The translations under genes were made by a program, and so were the position numbers. From positions 124,001 to 188,000 of the forward strand of contig NZ_KE150256.1 in the NCBI RefSeq assembly GCF_000411115.1: DNA of 64,000 bases, written 5' to 3'. The DNA is from Capnocytophaga granulosa ATCC 51502. GTDB lineage: Bacteria; Bacteroidota; Bacteroidia; Flavobacteriales; Flavobacteriaceae. Of the stretch, positions 1 through 8,762 are shown one piece after another. The notes under the pieces are model-generated. The model was not told the DNA's origin and did not search any database. It saw only the letters and a list, made by a program, of their open reading frames with translations. Numbering within the stretch: the first letter of the stretch is position 1; every line of letters starts with the position of its first letter.

Positions 1-1121
1 ATATCTATTTCGGTTGTTTTGAGCAGTCCCATGCCCCCTGAAGCCGCCAATACCATATTAACGAGCTTGAGTACCCCTACACCTAAGAACATACCCAACA
101 AGCCCGACGCTAAGGTGATAATCAGCGCTTCCAAGAGCACTTGTATGGTAATATGGTAAGGAGTAGCCCCAATGGCCATACGCAGACCAAACTCATTGGT
201 GCGCTCTTTGACTACGATAAAGAGGATATTGGTTACACTGACCATTCCACTAATCAAGAAACAAGCCCCCACAATCCAAATAAAAACACTGATACCAGTG
301 AAGATACTATTGATATCGGATATTTGTTCCTCTAAGGTTTGTATATAGACAGCATTGGGATCATTGGCATCAAAGCGCAGGCTGCGTGCTAAGTAATTGA
401 ATATTTTCGTCTTAAAATCAATCACCGAAATCTTAGCATCATCGCTTAGGTAGAAGCCAAAGACTGAAATATCGGGCGTATCCTGAATATTACGGGTAAA
501 GCTCGGATAAGGTACAAAGATTTCTGACTCGGCCTGTTGGCTCACCATATCATCATTCTTCATCACCCCAATCACGCGGTAATACACGCCCCCTACATCG
601 ATGAGCTTGTCCAAAGGATTGTCGTTAAGAAAGAGCTTGGTCGCTACCTTCTTTCCTATAATAGCGACATTGCGCGCCTTTTTGTCATCCATAGGATTGA
701 AAGGGCGGCTGCCCTCTATCATCTTGAAGTTGGAGAAAGACCAATACTCATGCGTAATCCCTGTAACAGTGGTATAGTAATTTTTCTTACCATAAATAGC
801 ATTCTTGGAGATAGTTGTCCTTGGAGAAAGTCCTTTGATTTCAGGGAACTTACGACGAATATCCTCTAAGAGGTATTTGTCAAAGAAAATCTGGCGTCCC
901 TCCTGCATATTCTTATACTTCATAGAGGTCTCTCCTCCCCAAATGAAAATAGACTTAGAGGCAAAACTCTTCAGCAGGTCTTGTACCCCATACTCTACCC
1001 CCTTACCTACGCCTAAGAGCAGTACCAAGATAAAGATCCCCCACATGATCCCAAAGCCCGACATAAAAGTACGTACCTTGTTTTGCTTAATGGAATGAAT
1101 GATTTCACGTAATGTTTCCAT
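1..1121 (-). CDS. ABC transporter permease, MacB/FtsX type (3' end cut by window edge)
   Basis: Inner-membrane subunit of a MacB-like ABC exporter. The reading frame starts at the ATG at 1121 and stays open to base 1, so the C-terminus lies outside the window; this is why it is easy to miss. The roughly 373 visible residues start with a cytoplasmic METLREII segment, then a first membrane helix (GFGIMWGIFILVLLLG), a long periplasmic MacB-type domain, and near the window edge two further hydrophobic stretches of the FtsX domain with the usual linker 'ERTNEFGLRMAIGAT' between them. A -7 promoter in minus orientation sits at 1176-1183. The partner ATPase and membrane fusion protein are not in the window. 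The family call is firm; the substrate is unknown. Confidence 0.9.
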   Translation of the reverse strand, partial: METLREIIHSIKQNKVRTFMSGFGIMWGIFILVLLLGVGKGVEYGVQDLLKSFASKSIFIWGGETSMKYKNMQEGRQIFFDKYLLEDIRRKFPEIKGLSPRTTISKNAIYGKKNYYTTVTGITHEYWSFSNFKMIEGSRPFNPMDDKKARNVAIIGKKVATKLFLNDNPLDKLIDVGGVYYRVIGVMKNDDMVSQQAESEIFVPYPSFTRNIQDTPDISVFGFYLSDDAKISVIDFKTKIFNYLARSLRFDANDPNAVYIQTLEEQISDINSIFTGISVFIWIVGACFLISGMVSVTNILFIVVKERTNEFGLRMAIGATPYHITIQVLLEALIITLASGLLGMFLGVGVLKLVNMVLAASGGMGLLKTTEID

Positions 1122-1175
1122 AATAGTATTTCTTTAGTTGTTTTAAAAAAAATCAAATTTCGCTATTAGAATAGG

Positions 1176-1183
1176 CAAATGTA
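1176..1183 (-). promoter_or_regulatory. -7 promoter element for the ABC permease
   Basis: Read on the minus strand this is CG-TACATTTG, matching TAnnTTTG. It lies 55 bp upstream of the permease start codon. Confidence 0.6.
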
Positions 1184-1253
1184 CGATTTTTCTGTAAGAA
1201 ATAAGAGGAAAATCTAAAAAATTATACACTTATTAAAAATTAATTCCTTATCA

Positions 1254-1284
1254 TTGTTATTCTTCTTTATTTTTTGTACATTTG
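1254..1284 (+). promoter_or_regulatory. Promoter (-33 TTG, -7 TACATTTG) for the HD gene
   Basis: TTG at 1254-1256, a 20-bp spacer, then TACATTTG at 1277-1284. The predicted leader to the ATG at 1429 is about 140 nt and contains the palindromes at 1360-1403. The 1122-1428 gap holds only these promoters and palindromes; I see no further gene in it. Confidence 0.65.
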
Positions 1285-1359
1285 CGGCAAAAAACAAGTT
1301 ATACCTATCACAATCCCTCTTGACTCTAATGAAACAATAGAAAAATATCATCTCAACGA

Positions 1360-1403
1360 TTAAAGGCAAATTGCCTTTAAAGGGCGAATGGCAATTTGCC
1401 CCT
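1360..1403. repeat. Two adjacent intergenic palindromes
   Basis: A perfect 10-bp inverted repeat with a 1-nt centre (TTAAAGGCAA at 1360-1369, TTGCCTTTAA at 1371-1380) is followed directly by a less perfect one (AGGGCGAAT... to ...ATTTGCCCCT, 1381-1403) that ends in CTACAG. The pair lies in the leader of the HD gene. It resembles the short REP-like palindromes scattered in intergenic DNA of Bacteroidota. Confidence 0.6.
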
Positions 1404-1428
1404 ACAGAGTCCCTAACCCTAAAAAAAC

Positions 1429-2649
1429 ATGAAATTGCGTAATAAGCTCAAAATAGTAAATGACCCTGTATATGGGTTTATTCATATCCCGAATGCTTTT
1501 ATCCTTGACCTGATAGAACACCCTTATTTTCAGCGGCTTTGCCGTATCTCACAAATGGGGCTCTCCTACCTCGTCTATCCTGGAGCAAGGCATACGCGCT
1601 TTCATCATGCCTTGGGCTGTATGTTTCTTATGCAACAGGCCATACAGACCCTCCGCTACAAGCAAATAGAGATTACCCCTGAGGAAGAAGAGGCCTTATA
1701 TATCGCTATCTTGCTGCACGATATAGGTCATGGTCCTTTCTCTCATGCTATGGAACATAGTATTGTGGAGGGGATCTCCCACGAGGAAATCTCCTTGGCC
1801 TTTATGCAGGCACTCAATGAGCAGTTCGAGGGACGACTTAGCCTAGCTATAGAAATCTTCCAAAAGAAATACAAAAAGCAGTTCATGAACCAACTCATCT
1901 CCAGCCAGTTGGATATGGACAGACTAGACTACCTTAAGCGTGATAGCTTCTATTCGGGAGTGAGCGAAGGCAATATCAACTCCCAGCGTATCATCGCTAT
2001 GCTCACTGTAAAGGACGATACCCTGATTGTAGAGGAAAAGGGCATCTACTCCATAGAGGAGTTCCTAGTGGCACGCCGCCTGATGTATTGGCAAGTCTAT
2101 CTGCATAAGACAAGTATAGGAGCAGAATTCGTCTTGGTCAAGCTCCTAGCAAGGGTCAAAGAACTCACCCATCAGGGGAAAAAGCTCCCAATGACTACTG
2201 CTTTGCGCTTTTTTGTAGAAAACCATATCACCAAAGAGACTTTTGACAGTCATGCCTTAGAACTCTTTGCCCAGTTGGACGATTATGACATCATCTCAGG
2301 CCTTAAGGAATGGCAATATGGGGAGGATTGGGTCTTGGCCAAGCTCAGCCAGATGATTCTCAACCGCGATCTGCTCCGTGTAAGGCTCTACAGAAGCCCT
2401 GTAGAGAAAGAAAAGGTACAAGAACTCCTTAGAGAGGCGGCTGAGCAATTACAAATACCAGAGGAGCTGGCATCTTATTTTGTCTTTACCGGAGAGATTT
2501 CCAACACTGCCTACCGCAAGGACGAACAGAATATCCTTATCTATACCAAAAACAATAAGATCATAGATGTTACCAAGGCTTCTGACCAAATGAACCTAGA
2601 TGCACTGGCTACTAAAGTAACCAAGTACTACCTATGCTCTCTTAAATAA
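1429..2649 (+). CDS. HD-domain phosphohydrolase (dNTPase-like)
   Basis: Predicted cytoplasmic metal-dependent phosphohydrolase of 406 residues. The HD signature is complete: His55 and His59/60 in HTRFHH, the HD pair at 97-98 in LLHDIGHGPFSH, and the distal Asp in LDMDRLDYL (about 162-168). The N-terminal 'DPVYGFI.IP' and 'H.YFQRL..I.Q.G' are typical of the dGTPase-related YdhJ group widespread in Bacteroidota. The physiological nucleotide substrate is unknown. ATG 1429 is the first in frame after the promoter at 1254-1284. A tandem-repeat intergenic region follows the stop. Confidence 0.88.
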   Translation: MKLRNKLKIVNDPVYGFIHIPNAFILDLIEHPYFQRLCRISQMGLSYLVYPGARHTRFHHALGCMFLMQQAIQTLRYKQIEITPEEEEALYIAILLHDIGHGPFSHAMEHSIVEGISHEEISLAFMQALNEQFEGRLSLAIEIFQKKYKKQFMNQLISSQLDMDRLDYLKRDSFYSGVSEGNINSQRIIAMLTVKDDTLIVEEKGIYSIEEFLVARRLMYWQVYLHKTSIGAEFVLVKLLARVKELTHQGKKLPMTTALRFFVENHITKETFDSHALELFAQLDDYDIISGLKEWQYGEDWVLAKLSQMILNRDLLRVRLYRSPVEKEKVQELLREAAEQLQIPEELASYFVFTGEISNTAYRKDEQNILIYTKNNKIIDVTKASDQMNLDALATKVTKYYLCSLK

Positions 2650-2724
2650 TGACTAGTGACTAGTGAGCAGTGACTAATAGTTTGCGAAAAAGATTTGTCG
2701 TTTGTCATTTGTCATTTGTCATTA
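2650..2724. repeat. Intergenic 7-bp repeat, two opposite arms
   Basis: Downstream of the HD gene, degenerate TGACTAG/TGACTAA units (about 2649-2680) face TTTGTCA units (about 2696-2722). The two arms are complementary, so the transcript could fold into a hairpin. It belongs to the repeat family also seen at 3422, 16790, 50631 and 62088. Confidence 0.6.
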
Positions 2725-2730
2725 ATTTTG

Positions 2731-2738
2731 TATTTTTG
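2731..2738 (+). promoter_or_regulatory. -7 promoter element for folE
   Basis: TATTTTTG preceded by TG, 24 bp upstream of the folE start codon. Confidence 0.6.
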
Positions 2739-2762
2739 TCCCCTTGAATAAATAAGAATCAA

Positions 2763-3425
2763 ATGAATCCATCAGACGATTTTATAGGTGAAAATCACCT
2801 AAGTACGTCGGCTAAGACCCCTTTGCGAGCCGATGCTTTTTCTCTTTCCGATGAGGAAAAAATCGCTCGTATCCAAAAATCTATGGCTGATATTATGGAG
2901 ACACTTGGGCTTGACCTTACCGATGATAGCCTCAAGGGCACTCCACTGAGAGTGGCCAAGGCCTATGTAAAAGAACTCTTTGGCGGTCTTGACCCCAAGC
3001 GCTGCCCCAGTTCTTCCACTTTTGAAAACAATTACCACTATGGGGAGATGCTCATAGAAAAAAATATCGTCCTCTACTCCACTTGCGAGCATCATTTCCT
3101 ACCTATCGTAGGGCGTGCTCATGTGGGCTATATCTCCAATGGCCGCGTGCTGGGACTCTCCAAGATGAACCGCATTGTGGATTACTTTGCGCGTCGCCCT
3201 CAGGTACAGGAGCGCCTGACTATGCAGATTGTACAGGAGATGCAGCGCATCCTCGGTACGGAGGATGTGGCTTGTGTGATTGATGCCAAGCACCTCTGCG
3301 TGAACTCCCGCGGTATCCGAGATATAGAGAGCAGCACCGTAACGGCCGAATATGGCGGTAAGTTCCAAGACCCTATCGTAAGAAAAGAGTTCTTGGAGTA
3401 TATCAAAATGGAAACAAAATATTAG
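2763..3425 (+). CDS. folE: GTP cyclohydrolase I
   Basis: Cytoplasmic enzyme converting GTP to 7,8-dihydroneopterin triphosphate, the first step of tetrahydrofolate (and pterin) synthesis. The protein is 220 residues, standard length. The zinc ligands are visible as Cys108 and His111 in STCEHHFLPI and Cys179 in AKHLCVNSRG; the catalytic region 'GRAHVGYI' and 'GLSKMNRIVDYFARRPQ' is intact. The N-terminal 30 residues are variable and polar, as in many bacterial members. The stop codon TAG lies inside the left arm of a large inverted repeat (3422-3480). Confidence 0.96.
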   Translation: MNPSDDFIGENHLSTSAKTPLRADAFSLSDEEKIARIQKSMADIMETLGLDLTDDSLKGTPLRVAKAYVKELFGGLDPKRCPSSSTFENNYHYGEMLIEKNIVLYSTCEHHFLPIVGRAHVGYISNGRVLGLSKMNRIVDYFARRPQVQERLTMQIVQEMQRILGTEDVACVIDAKHLCVNSRGIRDIESSTVTAEYGGKFQDPIVRKEFLEYIKMETKY

Positions 3426-3480
3426 TGGTTAGTGATTAGTAGTTAGTGGTTAGAACTAACTACTAATCACTAACAACTAA
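3422..3480. terminator. Large hairpin between folE and the helicase gene
   Basis: Arms 3422-3447 and 3455-3480 pair at 25 of 26 positions around a 7-nt loop; the inner 17 bp are perfect. The sequence is made of TTAGTG/CACTAA-type units. There is no clean U-tract, so a role in termination or RNA stability is inferred from position and structure only. Confidence 0.65.
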
Positions 3481-3511
3481 CCACTAATCACTAACAACTA
3501 ACAACTAAAAT

Positions 3512-5830
3512 TTGAACTACTTAGACGAACTTAATGAGGCGCAGCGGGCGCCTGTGGTACATAAGGACGGGCCTGTGATGGTCATCGCTGGCGCAGGCTC
3601 TGGGAAGACTCGTGTGCTAACCTATCGCATCGCTTACCTTATGCAGCAGGGCGTAGACCCCTTCAACATCTTAGCCCTGACCTTTACCAACAAGGCCGCA
3701 CGGGAGATGAAGGAGCGTATCGGGCGTATCGTAGGCCCCAGTGAAGCACGCAACTTGTGGATGGGTACCTTCCACTCTGTTTTTGCGCGTATCCTTAGGG
3801 AAGAAGCTAGCAAATTGGGCTTTCCGAGGGACTTTACCATCTATGACCAACAAGATTCGCACCGACTCATCTCGGCTATTATCAAGGAGATGGGACTGGA
3901 TAAGGACGTCTATAAATATAAGCAAATCGCCTCTCGTATCTCCTCCTATAAGAACAACCTCATTACTGTAAAGGCCTACTATGAGAACCCTGAACTGCAG
4001 GAGGCCGATGCGATGGCCAAGCACCCTCGCTTGGGGGACATCTATCGCAATTATGTAGATCGTTGTTTCAAGGCTGGGGCTATGGACTTTGACGACCTAC
4101 TACTGCGTACCAATGAGCTGCTGAATGTGTTCCCTGAAGTATTGGCCAAATACCAACACCGATTCCGCTATATCTTAGTAGATGAGTATCAGGACACGAA
4201 CCATTCCCAGTACCTGATTGTCCGTGCCTTGGCCGATAGGTTTCAAAACATCTGTGTAGTGGGAGACGATGCCCAGAGTATCTACGCTTTCCGTGGGGCG
4301 AATATTGACAATATCTTCAACTTCCAAAAGGACTATCGCAATGTAGGTGTCTACCGATTGGAACAGAACTACCGCTCTACCCGCAATATCGTAGAGGCTG
4401 CCAACAATGTGATTGAGCACAACAAAGCCCGCTTGGAAAAAGTGGTATGGACAGCTAACGAAAGTGGAACCCTTATCAAGGTTCACCGCAGCCCTACCGA
4501 TGCCGATGAAGGGCGCTTTGTAGCAGGAACTGTCTTTGAAGAGGCCATGCAGCACCAACTCTCCTATGGTGATTTTGCAGTACTCTATCGTACCAATATG
4601 CAATCCCGTGCTATAGAAGATGCCTTGCGTAAGCGGGATATTCCCTACCGTATCTATGGGGGGCTGTCCTTCTACCAGCGTAAGGAAATCAAAGACCTCT
4701 TGGCCTATTTCCGCTTGGCTATCAACGAAAATGACGAGGAAGCCCTCCATCGTATCATCAACTTCCCCGCTCGTGGGATAGGTGATACAACTATGGAGCG
4801 ACTTACCCTCTGTGCCAATGAGTTTAAGCTACCTATCTTTACCATTATCAAGCAGTTAGACCTGATGGACTATGGTCTTAAAATCAATGGGCCTACCCGT
4901 ATGCGCTTGCTGGAGTTTGCACATATGATTCAGAGTTTCCGTATCATGGTAGAAACACATGATGCTTTTACTCTGGCAGAGCATATTGCCAAGCGTACCG
5001 GTATCCTCAATGAGTTCAAGAAAGACGGTACCCCCGAAGGAATTGAGCGCCTACAGAATATAGAGGAACTCCTCAACGGTATTCGCGATTTCGTGGAAGG
5101 ACAAAAAGAAATAGAAGAAGCCACTGGCTCCTTGGCCGAATTCTTGCAGGATGTCGCTCTTGCCACTGACCTTGACAAGGAAGTGGAGGACGATAATCGC
5201 GTATCGCTTATGACCATACACTTGGCTAAGGGCTTGGAGTTCCCCTATGTCTTTATCGTGGGTATGGAGGAAGACCTATTCCCTTCGGCACTGAGCCAAA
5301 ATACCCGTACCGAAATGGAAGAAGAGCGCCGACTTTTCTATGTAGCACTTACCCGTGCTGAGAAGCAGGCCTACCTAACTTATACCGAAAGTCGCTATCG
5401 CTGGGGCAAGCTCATGGATGCCGAACCTAGCCGCTTTATAGAAGAAATAGACGAGCGCTACTTGGAGTACCTCACCCCCAAGGACAGCTATCGCTACCGA
5501 CCGCTGATCAATATAGATGCTTTTGCCCCTGTGGATAAGAGCAAACTACGCCAGCAGAAGCCTACCAACAGCCCTCCTCCTGCCTATAAGAAGCCCAACG
5601 AAGAAGAGCTCAAGAAGCTCCGCCTACAGAAACCAGAACAGGCCAAAGCTGTAGCCACAGGCGATATCCCCGAAGTAGCAGTAGGCAACACCCTCCTACA
5701 TGAACGCTTTGGCAAAGGAGTAGTTATAGATGTAGAAGGTAGTGGTGCTGACCGCAAGGCCAAAGTACGGTTTGAAAACGGCGGAGAGAAAACACTGATA
5801 CTGAGGTTTGCCAAATTTAAAGTCCTTTAA
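3512..5830 (+). CDS. pcrA: ATP-dependent DNA helicase, PcrA/UvrD family
   Basis: Superfamily 1A 3'-5' helicase used in excision repair, mismatch repair and removal of RecA or RNA polymerase. It has 772 residues with all motifs: Q-motif region at the N-terminus, Walker A AGAGSGKT (26-33), motif II DEYQD (about 224-228), QNYRST (motif IV), KGLEFPYVF (about 572) and VALTRAEK (motif VI, about 610). A C-terminal tudor-like segment (RFGKGVVIDVEG) is present, as in PcrA. The start is TTG at 3512: no upstream ATG exists in frame, and the next ATG would remove the nucleotide-binding motif. Confidence 0.94.
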   Translation: MNYLDELNEAQRAPVVHKDGPVMVIAGAGSGKTRVLTYRIAYLMQQGVDPFNILALTFTNKAAREMKERIGRIVGPSEARNLWMGTFHSVFARILREEASKLGFPRDFTIYDQQDSHRLISAIIKEMGLDKDVYKYKQIASRISSYKNNLITVKAYYENPELQEADAMAKHPRLGDIYRNYVDRCFKAGAMDFDDLLLRTNELLNVFPEVLAKYQHRFRYILVDEYQDTNHSQYLIVRALADRFQNICVVGDDAQSIYAFRGANIDNIFNFQKDYRNVGVYRLEQNYRSTRNIVEAANNVIEHNKARLEKVVWTANESGTLIKVHRSPTDADEGRFVAGTVFEEAMQHQLSYGDFAVLYRTNMQSRAIEDALRKRDIPYRIYGGLSFYQRKEIKDLLAYFRLAINENDEEALHRIINFPARGIGDTTMERLTLCANEFKLPIFTIIKQLDLMDYGLKINGPTRMRLLEFAHMIQSFRIMVETHDAFTLAEHIAKRTGILNEFKKDGTPEGIERLQNIEELLNGIRDFVEGQKEIEEATGSLAEFLQDVALATDLDKEVEDDNRVSLMTIHLAKGLEFPYVFIVGMEEDLFPSALSQNTRTEMEEERRLFYVALTRAEKQAYLTYTESRYRWGKLMDAEPSRFIEEIDERYLEYLTPKDSYRYRPLINIDAFAPVDKSKLRQQKPTNSPPPAYKKPNEEELKKLRLQKPEQAKAVATGDIPEVAVGNTLLHERFGKGVVIDVEGSGADRKAKVRFENGGEKTLILRFAKFKVL

Positions 5831-5862
5831 TCTTACCAATTTTTCTTGTAAAACAAAAAACT

Positions 5863-6432
5863 ATGAAAGATATAGCCCAAGAAGAGAGAAAGATCTATGC
5901 CCTCTTTGATAATGAGACTATAAGAGTATACCAAGCATATAACGCAGAGATAGCGGAGGAAGCCCTAAAATTAGGAACCTTTGGATCACATTTTAGCTTA
6001 ACGAGAATGACATGGATCAAGCCTTCTTTTCTATGGATGATGTACAGATGTGGATGGGCTACAAAAGAAAATCAAGAAAGAGTCTTAGCTATTGATATCA
6101 AAAGAGAAGCCTTTGATGAAATTGTTAGAAAATCAGTACTTTCTTCCTATAAAGCTGATTTGGGTATCACAGAAGAACAATGGAAAGAGGAAGTCAAAAA
6201 TTCATTGGTAAGATGTCAATGGGATCCTGAAAGAGACATCTATGGAAAACCAATAGGTAGAAGGTCTATACAACTTGGTATCCGAGGAACCTTTGTAGAA
6301 AAATATGTAAATGAATGGATTGTAAAGATTACTGATATCACCGAGGAAGTCAAAAGAATAAAGCAACATATTGACAAAGGAACTTTTACTAAAGACCTCC
6401 TCCCTAAAGAACAAGAGTATATAGTCCAGTAA
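5863..6432 (+). CDS. DUF4291 family protein
   Basis: A 189-residue soluble protein. I recognise the DUF4291 pattern: 'YALFDNETIRVYQAY' near the N-terminus, 'RMTWIKPSFLWMMYR.GW' (about 49-66), and 'CQWDPERD..G....RRSIQLGIRG' (about 126-148), followed by 'WIVKITDIT'. The many invariant Trp, Arg and Asp residues suggest an enzyme active site, but no activity is established that I can name with confidence. It begins 33 bp after the helicase stop and could be co-transcribed. It is sporadically distributed in bacteria, so transfer is possible. Confidence 0.8.
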   Translation: MKDIAQEERKIYALFDNETIRVYQAYNAEIAEEALKLGTFGSHFSLTRMTWIKPSFLWMMYRCGWATKENQERVLAIDIKREAFDEIVRKSVLSSYKADLGITEEQWKEEVKNSLVRCQWDPERDIYGKPIGRRSIQLGIRGTFVEKYVNEWIVKITDITEEVKRIKQHIDKGTFTKDLLPKEQEYIVQ

Positions 6433-6502
6433 AATTCTTGAATCTGGCGAAAGTATTTTATCCATAATAATTAGAAGAGGATATTTTGCTTTTTTTAATT
6501 AT

Positions 6503-7141
6503 CTAAAGAATCCATAACAATACTGGTTTCTTGCTTTGCTGAAGTAGAGGATCCAAAAGCTTCATGAAAGCATTGGAAACAGCAGGACATCCCCAACTTA
6601 AAGGACTATAATGAGGATAAATCTCACTATCGGATACTGCCTCCCAAGAATGTAATACAATCAGTCGTTTCTGAGCATTGCTATTACTGTCTTCCAACCC
6701 TTCCAACCAATATTTTACCTTAATCCCCCATGAGCTATAATCACGCTTCCCTATTTTATATTTCCCTTTGGCAGAACAATGACTATTGACTTGATTACTG
6801 TATTGGACTTTTTCAAATTTGTCAGGATTGGAGGAAAATACATCACAACTACCATGAGTAACTAATTTCTCGTACAGATTTTTTTTCTGCTTGAAGTCAT
6901 ATACGAAAAAACGATTTTTCCCCGAATGTAACCTCAAATCAATCAGGAAATAGAAATCTTCATTCATCTGATGAGCCTTACAATAGGCTAAGGCAATTGA
7001 GTGCTGAGTAGTATAATCCTTAGGTAATTCTTGTGCTCCTAGTTGTTTTCCTTGCTGACAAGCAATACAAAACAACAATCCTAAATAAAAGAAAAAGTTT
7101 CTATTTTTTACTTTTCCACTTTGTAAAAACATTTTTATCAT
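6503..7141 (-). CDS. YkuD-like L,D-transpeptidase-domain lipoprotein
   Basis: Predicted lipoprotein or periplasmic protein of 212 residues. Residues 1-28 form a signal peptide ending in FCIAC, a loose lipobox with Cys28. The C-terminal half matches the YkuD_2 catalytic family: 'LIVLHSW' with His164 and 'SPLSWGCPAVS' with the presumptive catalytic Cys185. Such domains attack peptidoglycan stem peptides, but many members of this subfamily have no proven activity. A second ATG at 7132 is an equally good start. It is convergent with the DUF4291 gene and on the same strand as tolC. Confidence 0.8.
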   Translation of the reverse strand: MIKMFLQSGKVKNRNFFFYLGLLFCIACQQGKQLGAQELPKDYTTQHSIALAYCKAHQMNEDFYFLIDLRLHSGKNRFFVYDFKQKKNLYEKLVTHGSCDVFSSNPDKFEKVQYSNQVNSHCSAKGKYKIGKRDYSSWGIKVKYWLEGLEDSNSNAQKRLIVLHSWEAVSDSEIYPHYSPLSWGCPAVSNAFMKLLDPLLQQSKKPVLLWIL

Positions 7142-7215
7142 TATACCTGATTTAGTAGCGTTATCTCAACCAAGTTTTTCAAAGAAGCTCGAACCCTTTT
7201 TATAGCAACCGCCCC

Positions 7216-8655
7216 CTACTTCTTCATATAATTAGCATATTCCCCGCTAAGCCCACAAGTCTCTAAAAGCTGGGCAAGTACCTTATCCATTTCGAAGAGG
7301 GCTTGGTAGCACTTGATCTCGATGGAGGCTAAGTATAGGTTGGCATCGGCTACATCGGTAGAGGAGGACAGTCCTTCGGAGAAGGCTTGGTTACGTACTC
7401 GTACCAATTCACGGGCAAACTCCAAACTCTCTTGTAAGCTTTGTAGCTGCTCACGCTGCTTTTCTATCTCGGTATAATGTTTCTTGACCAAGGTCTGTAC
7501 ATCCTTTTCCGCCTGAGCGGTAAGTAGTTCTACTCCTTCACGTTGTGCTTTGGCTTGGGCTATCTTGTTCTTATCAGAGAATCCATTGAAGATATTCCAC
7601 TGGAGCCCTACCCCCACTACCCAGTTGTCGGGTTCGGTCAGGGGTAAGTTCTTACTCCAGAGATATTTCTTCCCTATGAGCGCCACATCAGGCAGGTAAG
7701 CGGCATATTGAGCCTTGAGATTCTGCTCGGTAAGTTCTTTCTTGAGATGCGCTTGTACTATAGCGGGGAAATTCTGTTTGGCCTGTCCTTGGTAATAGTC
7801 CAAAGAGCACAGAGGTGCTACCTCAAAAAGCGGTGAAGTAAGAGAAGAAAGTGCCATGACCTCCTCCCCTATCACTCCAAAGAGTGCTGTTTGTGCCAGC
7901 TCTATATCCTTCTGACAAGCGAGTACCTCTCGCTGGGCATCGGTAACTGCTTTCTTAGCTTGCATAGTCTCCACTGGGGCTACCATACCATTTTTCTCCA
8001 GCTTCTGCGCATTGGAATAATGTTGCTCGGCTGTTTGTAGGGCTTTCTGTCTTACTTGCAACGCCTGTTGGGCGAGTTGTACTTGGAAATAACGCTCGGC
8101 CAATTCGGAAATAAGCATATTTTCCGTTTTTTGGCTTTCTACCTTAGCTATTTCGTGATTGATTTGGCTTACTTTGTTCCCTACACGCACCTTTCCTCCT
8201 GCAAAGAGCACCCAACGAAGGTCAGCAGAGACCTTCCAAATATCTTGCTCCTGAAACTGATAACTCCAGTCTTGGGCAAAAAGGGGCTGTAGTTGCCCTA
8301 CCATACCTGTAAATATAGGAGCCAACATAGGGCGCATAGGAGCGGGGATATTATTTGCTATTTGTCCCAAATGCGACTGTAGTTGCGCCTGTACTGGCTC
8401 TTTATACTTATTAAAGCTCAAGGAAAGCGGCTCACTGAGGTGTGCATAGCTGGCATTGAGACTTAGTTGAGGCAGGTACAAACCCTTATAATTCTTTTCT
8501 CCATAATAAGACGCCTCTGTTTGCTTTTCCATGCCTTTGAGTTTCTGGTTGGCTCCACGCATACGTTCCAAAGCCTCTGGGAAAGAGAGCGATTGAGCAA
8601 AAGAAAGACTACTTAAACAAAGAAAAACAGCGGTATAGATATGCTTCATTTTCAA
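7216..8655 (-). CDS. TolC family outer-membrane efflux protein
   Basis: Outer-membrane channel of tripartite exporters, 479 residues, with an N-terminal signal peptide ending SLSFAQ. The two long coiled-coil repeats typical of TolC are visible (for example 'ALQVRQKALQTAEQHYSNAQKLEKNG' region near 200 and the 'QREQLQSLQESLEFARELVRVRNQAF' region near 400, followed by 'EGLSSSTDVADANLYLASIEIKCYQALFEMDKVLAQLL'). No membrane fusion protein or pump gene is adjacent, so it is an orphan component here. It lies 107 bp downstream of a Crp/Fnr-type regulator on the same strand, and has its own -7 element at 8695-8702. Confidence 0.9.
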   Translation of the reverse strand: MKMKHIYTAVFLCLSSLSFAQSLSFPEALERMRGANQKLKGMEKQTEASYYGEKNYKGLYLPQLSLNASYAHLSEPLSLSFNKYKEPVQAQLQSHLGQIANNIPAPMRPMLAPIFTGMVGQLQPLFAQDWSYQFQEQDIWKVSADLRWVLFAGGKVRVGNKVSQINHEIAKVESQKTENMLISELAERYFQVQLAQQALQVRQKALQTAEQHYSNAQKLEKNGMVAPVETMQAKKAVTDAQREVLACQKDIELAQTALFGVIGEEVMALSSLTSPLFEVAPLCSLDYYQGQAKQNFPAIVQAHLKKELTEQNLKAQYAAYLPDVALIGKKYLWSKNLPLTEPDNWVVGVGLQWNIFNGFSDKNKIAQAKAQREGVELLTAQAEKDVQTLVKKHYTEIEKQREQLQSLQESLEFARELVRVRNQAFSEGLSSSTDVADANLYLASIEIKCYQALFEMDKVLAQLLETCGLSGEYANYMKK

Positions 8656-8694
8656 TAGGTTTTAGAGTAAATAATACGATTTAAGTTCCGTGTG

Positions 8695-8702
8695 CAAAAT
8701 TA
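8695..8702 (-). promoter_or_regulatory. -7 promoter element for tolC
   Basis: TAATTTTG on the minus strand, 40 bp upstream of the tolC start. Confidence 0.5.
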
Positions 8703-8762
8703 TAACAGTTTCCCCAAAAAACACCCTTTTCTCAGCACTAAGTTTTTAAGATAGATTAAAAA

